Assembly: GCF_015160875.1 (NCBI RefSeq)
Contig: NZ_CP063374.1
Location: 5,211,501-5,275,500 of the forward strand
Origin: Streptomyces chromofuscus
GTDB lineage: Bacteria > Actinomycetota > Actinomycetes > Streptomycetales > Streptomycetaceae
Direction: 5' to 3'
Length of the DNA stretch: 64,000 nt
Part shown: positions 16,297-25,137 of the stretch, one piece after another
Position numbering within the stretch: position 1 is the stretch's first letter
Layout of the letters: each line of letters opens with the position of its first letter
Program-made: the position numbers and the translations under genes
Notes under the pieces: model-generated
The model's database searches: none
What the model saw: the letters and a program-made list of their open reading frames with translations, nothing else
Told to the model about the DNA's origin: nothing

Positions 16297-17575
16297 GGGC
16301 GACCACCCCCTCGCCCTCGTCGAGCTCGAACTCGGACTCCCGCCAGTCCTCGGGCAGCATGTGGTCCAGCACGTCGTCCACGGTCACCGCGCCCAGCAGC
16401 GACCCGGACTCGTCGACGACCGGTGCGGAGACCATGTCGTACGTCGCGAAGAACCCGGCGACGAGGGGCAGCGCCGCGTCCGGGGCGAGGGGTTGCAGAT
16501 CGTCGTCCAGGATCGAGCTGACCAGGGTGTACGGCGGGTCGCGCAGCAGCCGCTGGAAGTGGACGGTGCCGAGGTATTTGCCGGTCGGCGTCTCGTCGGG
16601 CGGGCGGCAGACGTAGACCTGGGCGGCCAGGGCGGGGGAGAGGTCGGGGTTGCGGACCCGGGCGAGCGCGTCGGCGACGGTGGCGTCGGGACGCAGCACG
16701 ATCGGCTCGGTTGTCATCAGGCCGCCCGCGGTGTGCTCCTCGTAGGCCATCAGGCGCCGCATGTCGGCCGCGTCGGCGGGCTGCATCAGGCTCAGCAGCC
16801 GCTCCTTCTCCTCCTCCGGCAGCTCGGACAGCAGGTCGGCCGCGTCGTCCGGGTCCATCGCCTCCAGGACGTCCGCCGCGCGCTCCTCCTGCAGCTTGCC
16901 GAGGATCTCGATCTGGTCGTCCTCCGGGAGCTGTTCGAGGACGTCGGCCAGGCGGTCGTCGTCGAGTGCGGCGGCGACCTCGGCGCGCCGCTTCGCCGAC
17001 AGGTGGTGCAGGACGTTGGCGAGGTCGGCGGGGCGCAGCTGCTCGAAGGTGGCGAGCAGGCTCTCGGCGCCCTGCCCGTGCTCCTCCAGGGAGAAGCCGG
17101 TGACGCCGGACCACTCGACGGTCAGCGTCTCGCCCTTGGCCCGCCGGAAGGCGCCGCCCTTCCTGCCCTTGCGGACGAAGACCCGGTCGATCTCCCAGTC
17201 GCGGCGGGCCGGCAGCTGCTGCACCGACAGGTCGAGGACGGTGACCTGCTCGCCGGTCTCCGTGAGGGTGACGCGCTTGTCGAGCAGTTCGCCGAAGACG
17301 AGGCGCTCGGTGGGGCGCTGTTCGAAGCGGCGCACGTTGAGCACGCCGGTGGTGATGACCTGTCCGGACTCGATGCCGGTGACCCGGGTCATGGGCAGGA
17401 AGATGCGGCGGCGGGTGGTGAGTTCGACGACCAGCCCGAGCAGCCGGGGCGGCCTGCTGCCGACCCGCAGCATCGCGACCAGGTCGCGTACGCGGCCCAC
17501 CTGGTCGCCGTTCGGGTCGAACACGGCGGTGCCAGAGAGGTGCGAGACGAAGATCCTGGGGGCGCCCGCGGCCAT
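16286..17575 (-). CDS. MgtE N-terminal/CBS domain protein without a transport domain
   Basis: A 429-residue soluble protein. Residues 1-120 resemble PRC-barrel-type domains (FVSHLSGTAVFDPNGDQVG; WEIDRVFVRKGRKGGAFRR). Residues about 170-280 are the helical MgtE N-terminal Mg2+-sensing superhelix with repeated LEQLPEDDQIEILGKL-type units. Residues about 290-410 are a CBS pair (YEEHTAGGLMTTEPIVLRP; GFFATYDMVSAPVVDESG). The membrane channel of a true MgtE is missing, so it is a stand-alone Mg2+/nucleotide sensor rather than a transporter. It overlaps the DUF1003 gene, and a corA gene lies 1.5 kb away, so regulation of divalent cation flux is a reasonable inference. The mycobacterial counterpart is Rv1232c. 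Confidence 0.88.
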   Translation of the reverse strand: MAAGAPRIFVSHLSGTAVFDPNGDQVGRVRDLVAMLRVGSRPPRLLGLVVELTTRRRIFLPMTRVTGIESGQVITTGVLNVRRFEQRPTERLVFGELLDKRVTLTETGEQVTVLDLSVQQLPARRDWEIDRVFVRKGRKGGAFRRAKGETLTVEWSGVTGFSLEEHGQGAESLLATFEQLRPADLANVLHHLSAKRRAEVAAALDDDRLADVLEQLPEDDQIEILGKLQEERAADVLEAMDPDDAADLLSELPEEEKERLLSLMQPADAADMRRLMAYEEHTAGGLMTTEPIVLRPDATVADALARVRNPDLSPALAAQVYVCRPPDETPTGKYLGTVHFQRLLRDPPYTLVSSILDDDLQPLAPDAALPLVAGFFATYDMVSAPVVDESGSLLGAVTVDDVLDHMLPEDWRESEFELDEGEGVVAHGS

Positions 17576-17777
17576 GGCTGCGCCTCCTTTTCCTGCCGTG
17601 CGTTGCGTTTGCTCCGCTTGTGTCGAAAATGCTCGCTCGGATGGGCTTCAGGCTAGCCCGTCCCGATCGGATCCGCCCTGGTGAGCGGTCCGGACGGACT
17701 GGCTCCGCCGGCCGCCCGGCACCCCGGTACGCTGCGATACGCCGCTCAGGACCGACGTCAGAAAGGCAGCACCACCT

Positions 17778-18545
17778 GTGACTGCGATGCGCCAGGGCCG
17801 TACGCGCCGGACCACACTGGTGAGCGCCATCTGTGCGCTGGTCGTGGCCGGGACGGGGCTGACCGGGTGTGGTGGCGGCGAGGACCCGGACGCGGGCACG
17901 AACGGCGTCGGCAAACTGCCCGCCGAGAAGATCCAGGCCAAGACGCGCACGGCGGCCGAGTCCGCGCGGGCGGTACGGCTGTCGGGGACGGTGGTCGCGG
18001 GCGGGAGCACGTACAAGCTGGACATGCGCCTGAAGTCCGACGGCGGCACCGGGTCGGTCAGCGCGGAGGGGGCGACCTTCCAGCTGCTGCGGGTCGGTGA
18101 GGAGCTGTTCCTGATGGCGGACGCGGACTTCTGGAGCAACGGCGACGGTGACGGCGGGGACGAGGGCGACCAGTCCGACGACGCCGCGGCGGACAAGCTG
18201 GAGGGCAAGTTCGTGAAGGTGCCGGAGGGCGACCCGTCGTACAAGCGGTTCAGCGGTTTCACCGACAAGGACGTCCTGCTCGACAGCCTGTTGACGCTGC
18301 ACGGCACCCTGGCGACCGACGGCCGCCACGAGGAGTCCGGCGTGCGCACCATCCGCATCACCGGCGACAAGGGTTCCGGCGGCACCCTGGACGTCTCCCT
18401 GGAAGGCACGCCGTATCCCCTGCGCCTGGTCCGCGCGGGCGGCGCGGGCACCCTCACGTTCTCGGACTGGGGCGAGGACTTCAAGCTGGAGCAGCCCGCG
18501 AAGGACAAGACGGTCGACTACGGCCAGCAGCTGCCGACGTCGTGA
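17778..18545 (+). CDS. Putative lipoprotein (LppX/LprG-like)
   Basis: A 255-residue exported protein. An N-terminal signal with the lipobox LTGC at about residues 30-33 predicts a diacylglycerol-anchored lipoprotein. The mature part is a beta-rich domain (AVRLSGTVVAGGSTYKLDMR; GSVSAEGATFQLLRVGEELF) resembling the LppX/LprG fold that binds lipids or folds like LolA. The acidic insert GDGDGGDEGDQSDD is poorly conserved. Start GTG 17778 is used; ATG 17787 is equally plausible. It stands alone, divergent from the MgtE-N gene and convergent with the next gene. The ligand is unknown. Confidence 0.75.
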   Translation: MTAMRQGRTRRTTLVSAICALVVAGTGLTGCGGGEDPDAGTNGVGKLPAEKIQAKTRTAAESARAVRLSGTVVAGGSTYKLDMRLKSDGGTGSVSAEGATFQLLRVGEELFLMADADFWSNGDGDGGDEGDQSDDAAADKLEGKFVKVPEGDPSYKRFSGFTDKDVLLDSLLTLHGTLATDGRHEESGVRTIRITGDKGSGGTLDVSLEGTPYPLRLVRAGGAGTLTFSDWGEDFKLEQPAKDKTVDYGQQLPTS

Positions 18546-18549
18546 GGCG

Positions 18550-19071
18550 CTAGGCGCGCCCGCGCTTCTTCTTCCGGAAGAGCAGGCGCGGCAGTCCCTC
18601 GGGGACGGGCTCGCGGGTCGTCGCCGGCGTCGGCAGCGGCGCCTCGGCCAGCGAGCCGTCCGGCAGCGGCGAGGTCGTGCCGGTCGGCTCCAGACGCAGC
18701 ACCCGGCACTCGCGGGCCCACCGTTCGGGCATGGCCTCGCCGTCGGGGGCGTTGAGCCGCTTGCCCTTCAGTTCGGCGACGGCCGCGTCCCACCGCTCGG
18801 AGCCCGGCGCCAGCTCCACCACCCGTGCCGTCCAGGCGACCAGCCGGCCGCCCTTGTCCTTGCTGCGGACGGTCACCTCGGCCGCCCCGCCGTCGGCCAG
18901 CCCCGGCAGCGGCTGCTCGCCCGGACCGTCGCCGACCACACAGGCCGCGCCCTCGTGCCACACGTGCCACAGCGCCCGCGCTGCCGGCGCCCCGGCACCC
19001 CGCACCCAGATGAGCCCGGACTTCTTGGTGGCCTCCTCGACGAGGGCCTGGTCGAGCAGCTCGCTAGTCAT
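18550..19071 (-). CDS. Conserved hypothetical protein, flavin-reductase-like split barrel possible
   Basis: A 173-residue soluble protein. It begins MTSELLDQALVEEATKKSG and contains LIWVRGAGAPAARALWHVWHEGAACVVGDGPGEQPLPGL, reminiscent of the pyridoxamine-phosphate-oxidase-like split-barrel proteins of actinobacteria. The C-terminus is basic (LLFRKKKRGRA). No cofactor motif is conclusive, so the fold is a suggestion only. It is 22 bases from corA in the same direction and may share its transcript. Confidence 0.6.
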   Translation of the reverse strand: MTSELLDQALVEEATKKSGLIWVRGAGAPAARALWHVWHEGAACVVGDGPGEQPLPGLADGGAAEVTVRSKDKGGRLVAWTARVVELAPGSERWDAAVAELKGKRLNAPDGEAMPERWARECRVLRLEPTGTTSPLPDGSLAEAPLPTPATTREPVPEGLPRLLFRKKKRGRA

Positions 19072-19093
19072 GGCAGCAGGGTAGCGAGGCCGT

Positions 19094-20209
19094 TCACAGC
19101 CAGCCGTTGCGCTTCAGCGTCCGGTGGATGCCGAAACAGATCATCGCCGTGATGCCGAGCACCATCGGGTAGCCGAACTTCCAGCGCAGCTCGGGCATGT
19201 AGTCGAAGTTCATTCCGTACACGCCGCACACCATGGTCGGTACGGCGATGATGGCGGCCCACGAGGTGATCTTGCGCATGTCCTCGTTCTGCGCGACCGA
19301 CGCCTGCGCGAGGTTGGCCTGGAGGATGGAGTTGAGCAGCTCGTCGAAGCCGGTGACCTGCTCCTGCACCCGGGCGAGGTGGTCGGCGACGTCCCGGAAG
19401 TACTTCTGGATGTCGGGGTCGATCAGCCGCATCGGCCGCTCGCTCAGCAGCGCCAGCGGACGCATCAGCGGCTGCACCGCCCGCCGGAACTCCATGACCT
19501 CACGCTTGAGCTGGTAGATCCGCCCTGCGTCGGTGCCCCGCGGCGCGCCCTTGCGGCCCGGCGAGAACACCTCCGTCTCCACCTCGTCGATGTCGTCCTG
19601 CACCGCGTCGGCGACCGCGATGTACCCGTCGACGACGTGGTCGGCGATCGCGTGCAGCACCGCCGAGGGGCCCTTGGCGAGCAGCTCGGGGTCGTCCTGC
19701 AGACGGTGCCGCAGCGCCCGCAGCGAGCCCTGCCCGCCGTGCCGGACGGTGATGAAGAAGTCCCCCCCGGTGAAGCACATGACCTCGCCGGTCTCGACGA
19801 CCTGGCTGTTGGCGGTGAGTTCGTCGTGCTCGACGTAGTGGATGGTCTTGAAGACGGTGAACAGGGAGTCGTCGTAGCGCTCCAGCTTCGGCCGCTGGTG
19901 CGCCTGGACGGCGTCCTCGACCGCCAGCGGGTGCAGCCCGAACTCGCTCGCGATACCCGCGAATTCGGCCTCGGTGGGCTCGTGCAGCCCGATCCAGACG
20001 AAGCCCCCGTCACGCCGCACCCGGCGCATCGCCTCGTGCGGGGTGAGCGGTCCCGCGGTCTCGACGCGGGTGCCGTCGCGGTAGACGGCGCAGTCGACGA
20101 CGGCGGTGGTGCTCTTCGGGTCGCGCGTGGTGTCGTACGCCCCGGTGTCCTTGCGCAGCGCGGGACGCGACGGGCGGACCGCGGCACGGAGGTCACGGAT
20201 CATCGACAT
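19094..20209 (-). CDS. corA: CorA-family Mg2+/Co2+ channel
   Basis: A 371-residue CorA protein. The cytoplasmic alpha/beta funnel domain (residues about 45-290) ends in the long stalk helix (VQEQVTGFDELLNSILQANL). Two C-terminal transmembrane helices follow, with the selectivity motif YGMNF at the first (VCGVYGMNFDYMPEL) and a short basic C-terminus (LKRNGWL). It forms pentamers that take up Mg2+ and Co2+. GAAGGAG precedes the ATG. The order mrp, DUF1003, MgtE-N/CBS, corA parallels M. tuberculosis Rv1229c-Rv1239c with intervening genes removed. Confidence 0.93.
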   Translation of the reverse strand: MSMIRDLRAAVRPSRPALRKDTGAYDTTRDPKSTTAVVDCAVYRDGTRVETAGPLTPHEAMRRVRRDGGFVWIGLHEPTEAEFAGIASEFGLHPLAVEDAVQAHQRPKLERYDDSLFTVFKTIHYVEHDELTANSQVVETGEVMCFTGGDFFITVRHGGQGSLRALRHRLQDDPELLAKGPSAVLHAIADHVVDGYIAVADAVQDDIDEVETEVFSPGRKGAPRGTDAGRIYQLKREVMEFRRAVQPLMRPLALLSERPMRLIDPDIQKYFRDVADHLARVQEQVTGFDELLNSILQANLAQASVAQNEDMRKITSWAAIIAVPTMVCGVYGMNFDYMPELRWKFGYPMVLGITAMICFGIHRTLKRNGWL

Positions 20210-20716
20210 GGCAGGCTCCTTCGCGGGCGAGCAGCGTCAGGCCGCGGGGCGCCGGGTGGAACTGCCCGGAATGGGGACGTCCTGCAAGGTCTCCCCGCCG
20301 TCAGGCAGGGAAGGATGTTTCGCACGTCCACAAAGCGGGGAGCACCGCACCGTCGCGGTGGCGAACTTTTCGCTGCTGATTCAGCTGCTGATGCAGGTCA
20401 TACAGATCAAGCAGAGGCAAAACGGAACTAAGTGCTCTTCCGCGGAAACACGCAGGAGATGCGCATGCGAGAGGTGGCGGCAGGCTAGAGCCGGAGCAAC
20501 GTCAGCGGCGGGAAGAGCGGGTGGTACTGCACGGTCGACTTCGGTCCATTGCAGCCCCACCTCCTCCGGCCGGTCCCTCGTAAGGGAGTGTCGTCGGCGT
20601 CGGGACTTGATCGCGACGCCACCGCGTGCTGCCCCGAACCACCGGCCAAGAGTATCAGCAGACCTAAGTGTCAAGGCGCTGCTTTGCCCTGTCCTAACGA
20701 GTTCTATGCTCGCCGC
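20210..20716. other. 507-bp divergent intergenic region
   Basis: It contains the long leader of corA (leftwards) and the promoter of the SUFU-like gene (rightwards). The stretch 20360-20480 is relatively A-rich. A Mg2+-responsive leader would be expected for corA, but I cannot draw a known riboswitch here. No gene-like codon bias is present. Confidence 0.4.
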
Positions 20717-21301
20717 ATGGCTGATGTTCTCCCACTGGTCGAGGCCAGGTTGCGCTCCGCGCTCGGCGAGCCGGACGCGCGCGCCGCGGTCACCTTCCTC
20801 GGCACGGACCGCGTCGAGGTGCTGCGTTTCCAGGAGGGGGACATCGTCCGCTACGCCACCCTCGGCATGTCCGCCCAGCCCATGGCGGACCCCACCGGGG
20901 TCCTCGCCGATCCGGTCAAGGGTCCCCGCGCCGAGCTGTTCCTCTCCGTGCGCTCCGGTCGCGCCGACACCGACAAGGTGCTCCGCCCGCTGGCTGTTCT
21001 CGCCGCGTCCCCGCAGGTCGAGGGCGTGGTCGTGGCCCCCGGCGCCTCCCTGGACGTCGGCGAACCGCTGTGGCCGGGCGCTCCCTTCACCTCCGTCCTG
21101 GTCGCCGAGCCGGGCGGCCTGGTCGAGGACCTGGAACTGGACGCGCCCCTCGACCCGGTCCGCTTCCTGCCGCTGCTGCCCATGACGCCGAACGAGGCCG
21201 CCTGGAAGCGCGTCCACGGTGCGCAGGCCCTCCAGGAGCGCTGGCTCACGCACGGGACCGACCTGCGCGATCCGTCCCGCACATCGGTCCCGCTGGACTG
21301 A
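20717..21301 (+). CDS. SUFU (suppressor of fused) domain protein
   Basis: A 194-residue cytoplasmic protein covering a single SUFU-like domain: PLVEARLRSALGEP at the start, VEVLRFQEGDIVRYATLGMS in the middle and FLPLLPMTPNEAAWKRVHG near the end. The latter resembles the conserved L-x-P-x-x-xxE segment of bacterial SUFU proteins. These are often linked to toxin/immunity loci elsewhere, but no toxin gene is adjacent here. The start is the ATG at 20717. It is convergent with the MFS pseudogene. Function is not established. Confidence 0.78.
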   Translation: MADVLPLVEARLRSALGEPDARAAVTFLGTDRVEVLRFQEGDIVRYATLGMSAQPMADPTGVLADPVKGPRAELFLSVRSGRADTDKVLRPLAVLAASPQVEGVVVAPGASLDVGEPLWPGAPFTSVLVAEPGGLVEDLELDAPLDPVRFLPLLPMTPNEAAWKRVHGAQALQERWLTHGTDLRDPSRTSVPLD

Positions 21302-21343
21302 GCCGGAGCGTGAGCAAGGTCACCAAAGTCCGTCCGGAATCGG

Positions 21344-22255
21344 TCAGTTGACGAAGACGCCCACACCGTCCTCGGTGGCGTGCCGCACCTGGAGCTGCTC
21401 CGCCTTCGCCGTCAGTGCCCTTCGCCGTACGGCGACCACGCTCGCGCCCAGCAACGCCGTGACCGCCGCGACGACGAACGGGACGTGGACGTCGGTCCAC
21501 TCCTCGATCCGCGGTGCGAGGAAGGCGCGGCGGCCGCCGCGAACCAGCGCCCGAAGTTGTAGCCCGTGCTCGCCGCCGGTCGCGGCGCGTCCGACACGCC
21601 GAGCGCCGGCTCGGTGTAGACGGTGTTGTCCACGCCGATGAGGGCGCCCGAGAGAATCGTGCAGACGACGGCCGTCGTGTGGTCGCCGTGGCCGAGGACG
21701 AGTACGTCGGTCCGGCGCGCGGGCTGCGGCTGCTCCTTGAGGAACGCCGTGATGCACAGGAAGCCGACGGCCATCAGGAACGCGGTGCCGAAGAACGGGT
21801 AGGGCCAGCCGGCGTCGCCGAGCAGCGCGCCCAGGAGCGGCCCGCAGGCCATGCCGAGGCCGTAGCGCGGACTCGTACAGCAGGATCGCCGCGGCGCTTC
21901 CGCCCGCCGCCGCGCCGACGACGACCGCGAGGGCCGTGGATACGAACAGCGCGTGGCCCAGGCCCCGGCCCGCCCGGAAGCCGACGAGTTCGCCGACCGA
22001 GCCCGAGGCGCCGGACAGGTCGGCGAACACCACGACGAGGCCGAGGCCGAGCAGCAGCGTCCGAGGCCGCCGACGCGGCGGAGACGAACCCGGTGAGCAG
22101 CATGCGATCGCCTGACCAGGAAGGACGAGGTGAAGAGCAGGGAGACCTGGCCGGCGGTGCGTCCAGGCCCTTGGTGATGGAGGGCAGGATCGGGTCGACG
22201 AGGCCGATGCCCATGAAGGCGACCACGGAGGCACCGAATGAGTTAGCTTGGCTAA
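21344..22255 (-). pseudogene. MFS transporter broken by multiple frameshifts
   Basis: Pieces of a major-facilitator transporter lie in order but in changing frames. They run from VVAFMGIGLVDPILPSITKG (about 22226 down), through VSLLFTSSFLV, then TLLLGLGLVVVFADLSGA and LFVSTALAVVVGAAAGG, then ACGPLLGALLGDAGWPYPFF, and finally EEWTDVHVPFVVAAVTALLG ending with a stop at 21344. At least six shifts are needed, mostly consistent with single-base losses, for example around 22170-22085, near 21860 and near 21530. No initiator is available upstream of VVAFMGIG except the internal GTG/ATG. Adjacent genes are intact, which argues against poor sequence overall. It resembles drug-efflux MFS proteins of the same length. 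Confidence 0.85.
22243..22255. promoter_or_regulatory. Palindromic operator at the pseudogene start
   Basis: TTAGC-TTG-GCTAA is a perfect inverted repeat in an unusually AT-rich spot at the 5' end of the broken MFS gene, extending imperfectly on each side. The size and composition fit a MarR-type operator, common upstream of efflux pumps. No MarR gene is adjacent. Confidence 0.5.
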
Positions 22256-22352
22256 TTGATGCAAGTTACATCTGAATGTTTGTGGCGCGGGTTCCGCCCG
22301 GACGGGTGATCGTCCTTGACGTGGCGCAGCAGGGGTAGGACCGTGGAGCCCT

Positions 22353-22994
22353 ATGAGGGGCGAACCCAGTTGCCCGAAGTGTGGTGGCCGGGTCAGGGCT
22401 CCCGGACTCTTCGCCGATTCCTGGCAGTGCGACGTGCACGGTGCCGTGCATCCGCTGCAACCCGTGATCCCGCCCAGCGTCGAGGCCCTCAGCGTGGTGG
22501 TGGCTCGCACGCAGGTACCGGTGTGGATGCCGTGGCCCCTGCCGGTCGGCTGGCTGTTCACGGGCGTGGCCTGCGCCGGTGACGACCGCAGCGGCGGTCG
22601 CGCCACGGCGGTGGCCTGTTCGGGTCCCGGGCCGCTCGGCGGCATCGGGGAGCTGATCCTGGTCGCCGAGGAACTCGGTGTCGGCCTCGGAGCGCGGTAC
22701 GCGGGCATCGCCGGGCCGGACCCGGGGCCGTACATGAACGTCGAGAAGCCTCCCGAGGTCAAGGTCCTGGCCGCGGGGCGGCCCACGCCGCTGTGGCACG
22801 TCTCGGGATCGCCGACCGACCGGGCCGTGTTCGCGGGAGAGGCCCGGGGGCTGTGGCTGTGGGCCGTGGTGTGGCCCGAGCAGTCGGGGCTGCTGATGTA
22901 CGACGAGCTGGTGCTGACGGACGTGCGGGACGCGGGGGCGGAGGTCGAGCTCGTGCCGTGCGGCGCGTTGTCGCCGCGCCTGCTCGAACCGTAG
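22353..22994 (+). CDS. Zinc-ribbon protein of the DUF6758 type
   Basis: A 213-residue protein conserved in Streptomyces. The N-terminus has a zinc-ribbon-like arrangement CPKC followed by WQCDVHGAVHPLQP, so Cys-x2-Cys and Cys-x2-His can bind zinc. The remainder is beta-rich (VGWLFTGVACAGDD; LGARYAGIAGPDPGPYM; GLWLWAVVWPEQSGLLMYDEL) with no catalytic motif that I recognise. It begins at ATG 22353, 97 bases beyond the palindrome of the divergent MFS pseudogene. It is followed after 170 bases by the PHP gene. Function is unknown. Confidence 0.75.
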   Translation: MRGEPSCPKCGGRVRAPGLFADSWQCDVHGAVHPLQPVIPPSVEALSVVVARTQVPVWMPWPLPVGWLFTGVACAGDDRSGGRATAVACSGPGPLGGIGELILVAEELGVGLGARYAGIAGPDPGPYMNVEKPPEVKVLAAGRPTPLWHVSGSPTDRAVFAGEARGLWLWAVVWPEQSGLLMYDELVLTDVRDAGAEVELVPCGALSPRLLEP

Positions 22995-23164
22995 GGCGCC
23001 GGTCGAGCAGCCGGGCTCCGGGTGCCGGGCGGGCCGTGGCGCGCCGGGTGTCGGGCGAGTCGTCTGTAGGGGGCGCATGCCGGTTGCGGGTGTGACAAGG
23101 GTGCGCGGATTCACCCGTTATCCTTAGGTGTCCCTCCGTCCCGTCACCGCCTGGAGTCTGCGTC

Positions 23165-24022
23165 GTGCGTATCGACCTGCACACCCACTCCACCGCGTCC
23201 GACGGCACGGACACCCCCGCCGAGCTGGTGCGGAACGCCGCCGCTGCCGGGCTGGACGTCGTCGGGCTCACCGATCACGACACCACCCGGGGGCACGCCG
23301 AGGCGATCGCGGCGCTCCCCGAAGGGCTCACGCTGGTCACCGGTGCCGAGCTCTCCTGCCGCATCGACGGCATCGGCATGCACCTGCTGGCCTACCTGTT
23401 CGATCCCGAGGAGCCCGCGCTGCTCGCCGAGCGGGAGCTGGTGCGGGACGACCGGGTGCCGCGGGCCAAGGGGATGATCGCCAAGCTGAACGCGCTGGGC
23501 GTGCCGGTGACCTGGGAGCAGGTCGCGCGGATCGCCGGCGACGGGTCGGTGGGCCGGCCGCACGTGGCGTCCGCGCTGGTCGAGCTGGGCGTCGTGCCGA
23601 GTGTCGGCGACGCCTTCACGCAGGACTGGCTGGCCGACGGCGGGCGCGCCTACGTGGAGAAGCACGAGACCGATCCGTTCGAGGCGATCCGGCTGATCAA
23701 GGGCGCGGGTGGCGTCGCCGTGTTCGCGCACCCCGGGGCCGCCAAGCGCGGGCGTACGGTACCGGAGCCGGCGATCGCCGAGTTGGCCGCCGCCGGGCTC
23801 GACGGCATCGAGGTCGACCACATGGACCACGACCCGGACACCCGGGCGCGGCTGCGCGGGCTGGCCAAGGAGCTGGGGCTGCTGGTCACCGGGTCCAGCG
23901 ACTACCACGGCAGCCGCAAGACGGTCGCGCTCGGCGAGTACGTGACCGACCCCGAGGTGTACGGGGAGATCACCCGGCGCGCGACCGGCGCGTTCCCGGT
24001 GCCGGGGACCGGCGGAGCCTGA
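23165..24022 (+). CDS. PHP-domain phosphoesterase
   Basis: A 285-residue PHP protein. Metal-binding motifs of the trinuclear site are visible: RIDLHTHSTASDG (His-x-His), GLTDHDTT (D-H-D), VFAHPGAAKRG and DHMDHD, plus GSSDYHGS at the C-terminus. Stand-alone members include 3',5'-nucleotide bisphosphate phosphatases acting on pAp and 5'-3' exoribonucleases (RNase AM/YciV); this protein has their length. GTG start at the conserved RIDLHTHS. MarC follows 69 bases downstream and probably shares a transcript. The exact substrate cannot be read from sequence. Confidence 0.88.
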   Translation: MRIDLHTHSTASDGTDTPAELVRNAAAAGLDVVGLTDHDTTRGHAEAIAALPEGLTLVTGAELSCRIDGIGMHLLAYLFDPEEPALLAERELVRDDRVPRAKGMIAKLNALGVPVTWEQVARIAGDGSVGRPHVASALVELGVVPSVGDAFTQDWLADGGRAYVEKHETDPFEAIRLIKGAGGVAVFAHPGAAKRGRTVPEPAIAELAAAGLDGIEVDHMDHDPDTRARLRGLAKELGLLVTGSSDYHGSRKTVALGEYVTDPEVYGEITRRATGAFPVPGTGGA

Positions 24023-24091
24023 GGCGCACGACCCTCGCGCCCACGTCCGTCGTCCCGCTTTTCATCCTCACGCAAGGCCTGTAGTCCCGTC

Positions 24092-24697
24092 ATGCTCGAC
24101 CTCGCCGTCTTCGGCTCCCTCTTCCTCACCCTTTTTGTCATCATGGATCCCCCCGGGGTCACCCCGATCTTCCTCGCCCTGACCTCGGGACGGCCCGCCG
24201 AGGTGCAGCGGCGGATGGCCTTCCAGGCCGTCTGTGTCGCCGGTGGCGTGATCACCGTGTTCGGGGTGCTGGGGCATCAGATCCTCGACTACCTGCACGT
24301 CTCCGTGCCGGCGCTGATGATCGCCGGCGGGCTGCTGCTTCTGCTGATCGCGCTCGACCTGCTCACCGGCAAGACCGACGAGCCCAAGCAGACCAAGGAC
24401 GTCAACGTCGCCCTCGTCCCGCTCGGCATGCCGCTGCTGGCCGGGCCGGGTGCGATCGTGTCGGTCATCCTCGCCGTGCAGAAGGCGGACGGCGTCGGTC
24501 TCCAGGTGTCGGTGTGGGCCGCGATCCTCGCCATCCATGTGGTGCTGTGGCTGGTGATGCGGTACTCGCTGCTGATCATCCGGGTCATCAAGGACGGCGG
24601 CGTGGTGCTGGTGACCCGGCTCGCGGGCATGATGCTGTCCGCGATCGCCGTGCAGCAGATCATCAACGGTGTGACGCAGGTGATCCGGGGCGGCTGA
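24092..24697 (+). CDS. MarC-family integral membrane protein
   Basis: A 201-residue membrane protein with six predicted helices. The signature MDPPGVTPIFLALTSG is at the first loop, and PLLAGPGAIVSVIL in the second half is the inverted repeat of the same motif, as in the MarC/NAAT family. Despite the name, MarC proteins have no proven role in multidrug resistance; some archaeal members transport small amino acids. It lies downstream of the PHP gene and ends at a strong bidirectional terminator. Confidence 0.9.
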   Translation: MLDLAVFGSLFLTLFVIMDPPGVTPIFLALTSGRPAEVQRRMAFQAVCVAGGVITVFGVLGHQILDYLHVSVPALMIAGGLLLLLIALDLLTGKTDEPKQTKDVNVALVPLGMPLLAGPGAIVSVILAVQKADGVGLQVSVWAAILAIHVVLWLVMRYSLLIIRVIKDGGVVLVTRLAGMMLSAIAVQQIINGVTQVIRGG

Positions 24698-24714
24698 GCG
24701 GCCCCGTGCACACA

Positions 24715-24751
24715 GCAGGACCCCGTACGGCGCGTCCGTACGGGGTCCTGC
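24715..24751. terminator. Perfect 16-bp bidirectional terminator
   Basis: Bases 24715-24730 and 24736-24751 form a perfect inverted repeat with a CGCGT loop, placed between the convergent MarC gene and the 50-residue-protein gene. Confidence 0.9.
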
Positions 24752-24771
24752 ACTCTTCGGCGTGTTCTGCT

Positions 24772-24924
24772 TTACGAGGCCGGGGTCTCGGCCGGGCGGA
24801 TCCACAGTCGCTGCCCGATGGCGGCGGCCTGCTGAACGATCCGGTTGACGGAGGCGGCGTCCACGACGGTCGTGTCCACGGGCGTGCCGTCCACGTCGTC
24901 GAGTCGCATGATTTCGAAGCGCAT
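24772..24924 (-). CDS. Small conserved 50-residue protein
   Basis: Encodes MRFEIMRLDDVDGTPVDTTV onward, ending in QRLWIRPAETPAS. A beta strand, an Asp-rich turn and a helix (VNRIVQQAAAIG) suggest a compact alpha/beta miniprotein. The start is set by AAGGGAG about 7 bases upstream and by the compact, well-biased reading frame; a longer frame to 25017 reads poorly. It shares a terminator with marC. I believe it is conserved across Streptomyces, but its function is unknown. Confidence 0.72.
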   Translation of the reverse strand: MRFEIMRLDDVDGTPVDTTVVDAASVNRIVQQAAAIGQRLWIRPAETPAS

Positions 24925-25137
24925 GGCTTCTCCCTTCGTCTGGTCATCCTCCTGAGGAGAACTACTGGGGATGGCCCCGAAGGCGGGTGCCTCCGGCTCC
25001 ATACGTATGCAACACACCGTTTGTTACAAACATTCCCTACGCTAAGGAAATTTTTCGATCGGCTAATTACTGAACGGTAAGCAGCTCTCTTGAGACTAAC
25101 CGGGACCGGTTGTGTTCGCAGCGTGACCGACGGGACA

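Noticed and set aside
20210..20716. Possible Mg2+ or c-di-AMP riboswitch upstream of corA
   Set aside because: I could not match the core sequences of the M-box or ydaO aptamers, so only a leader is annotated.
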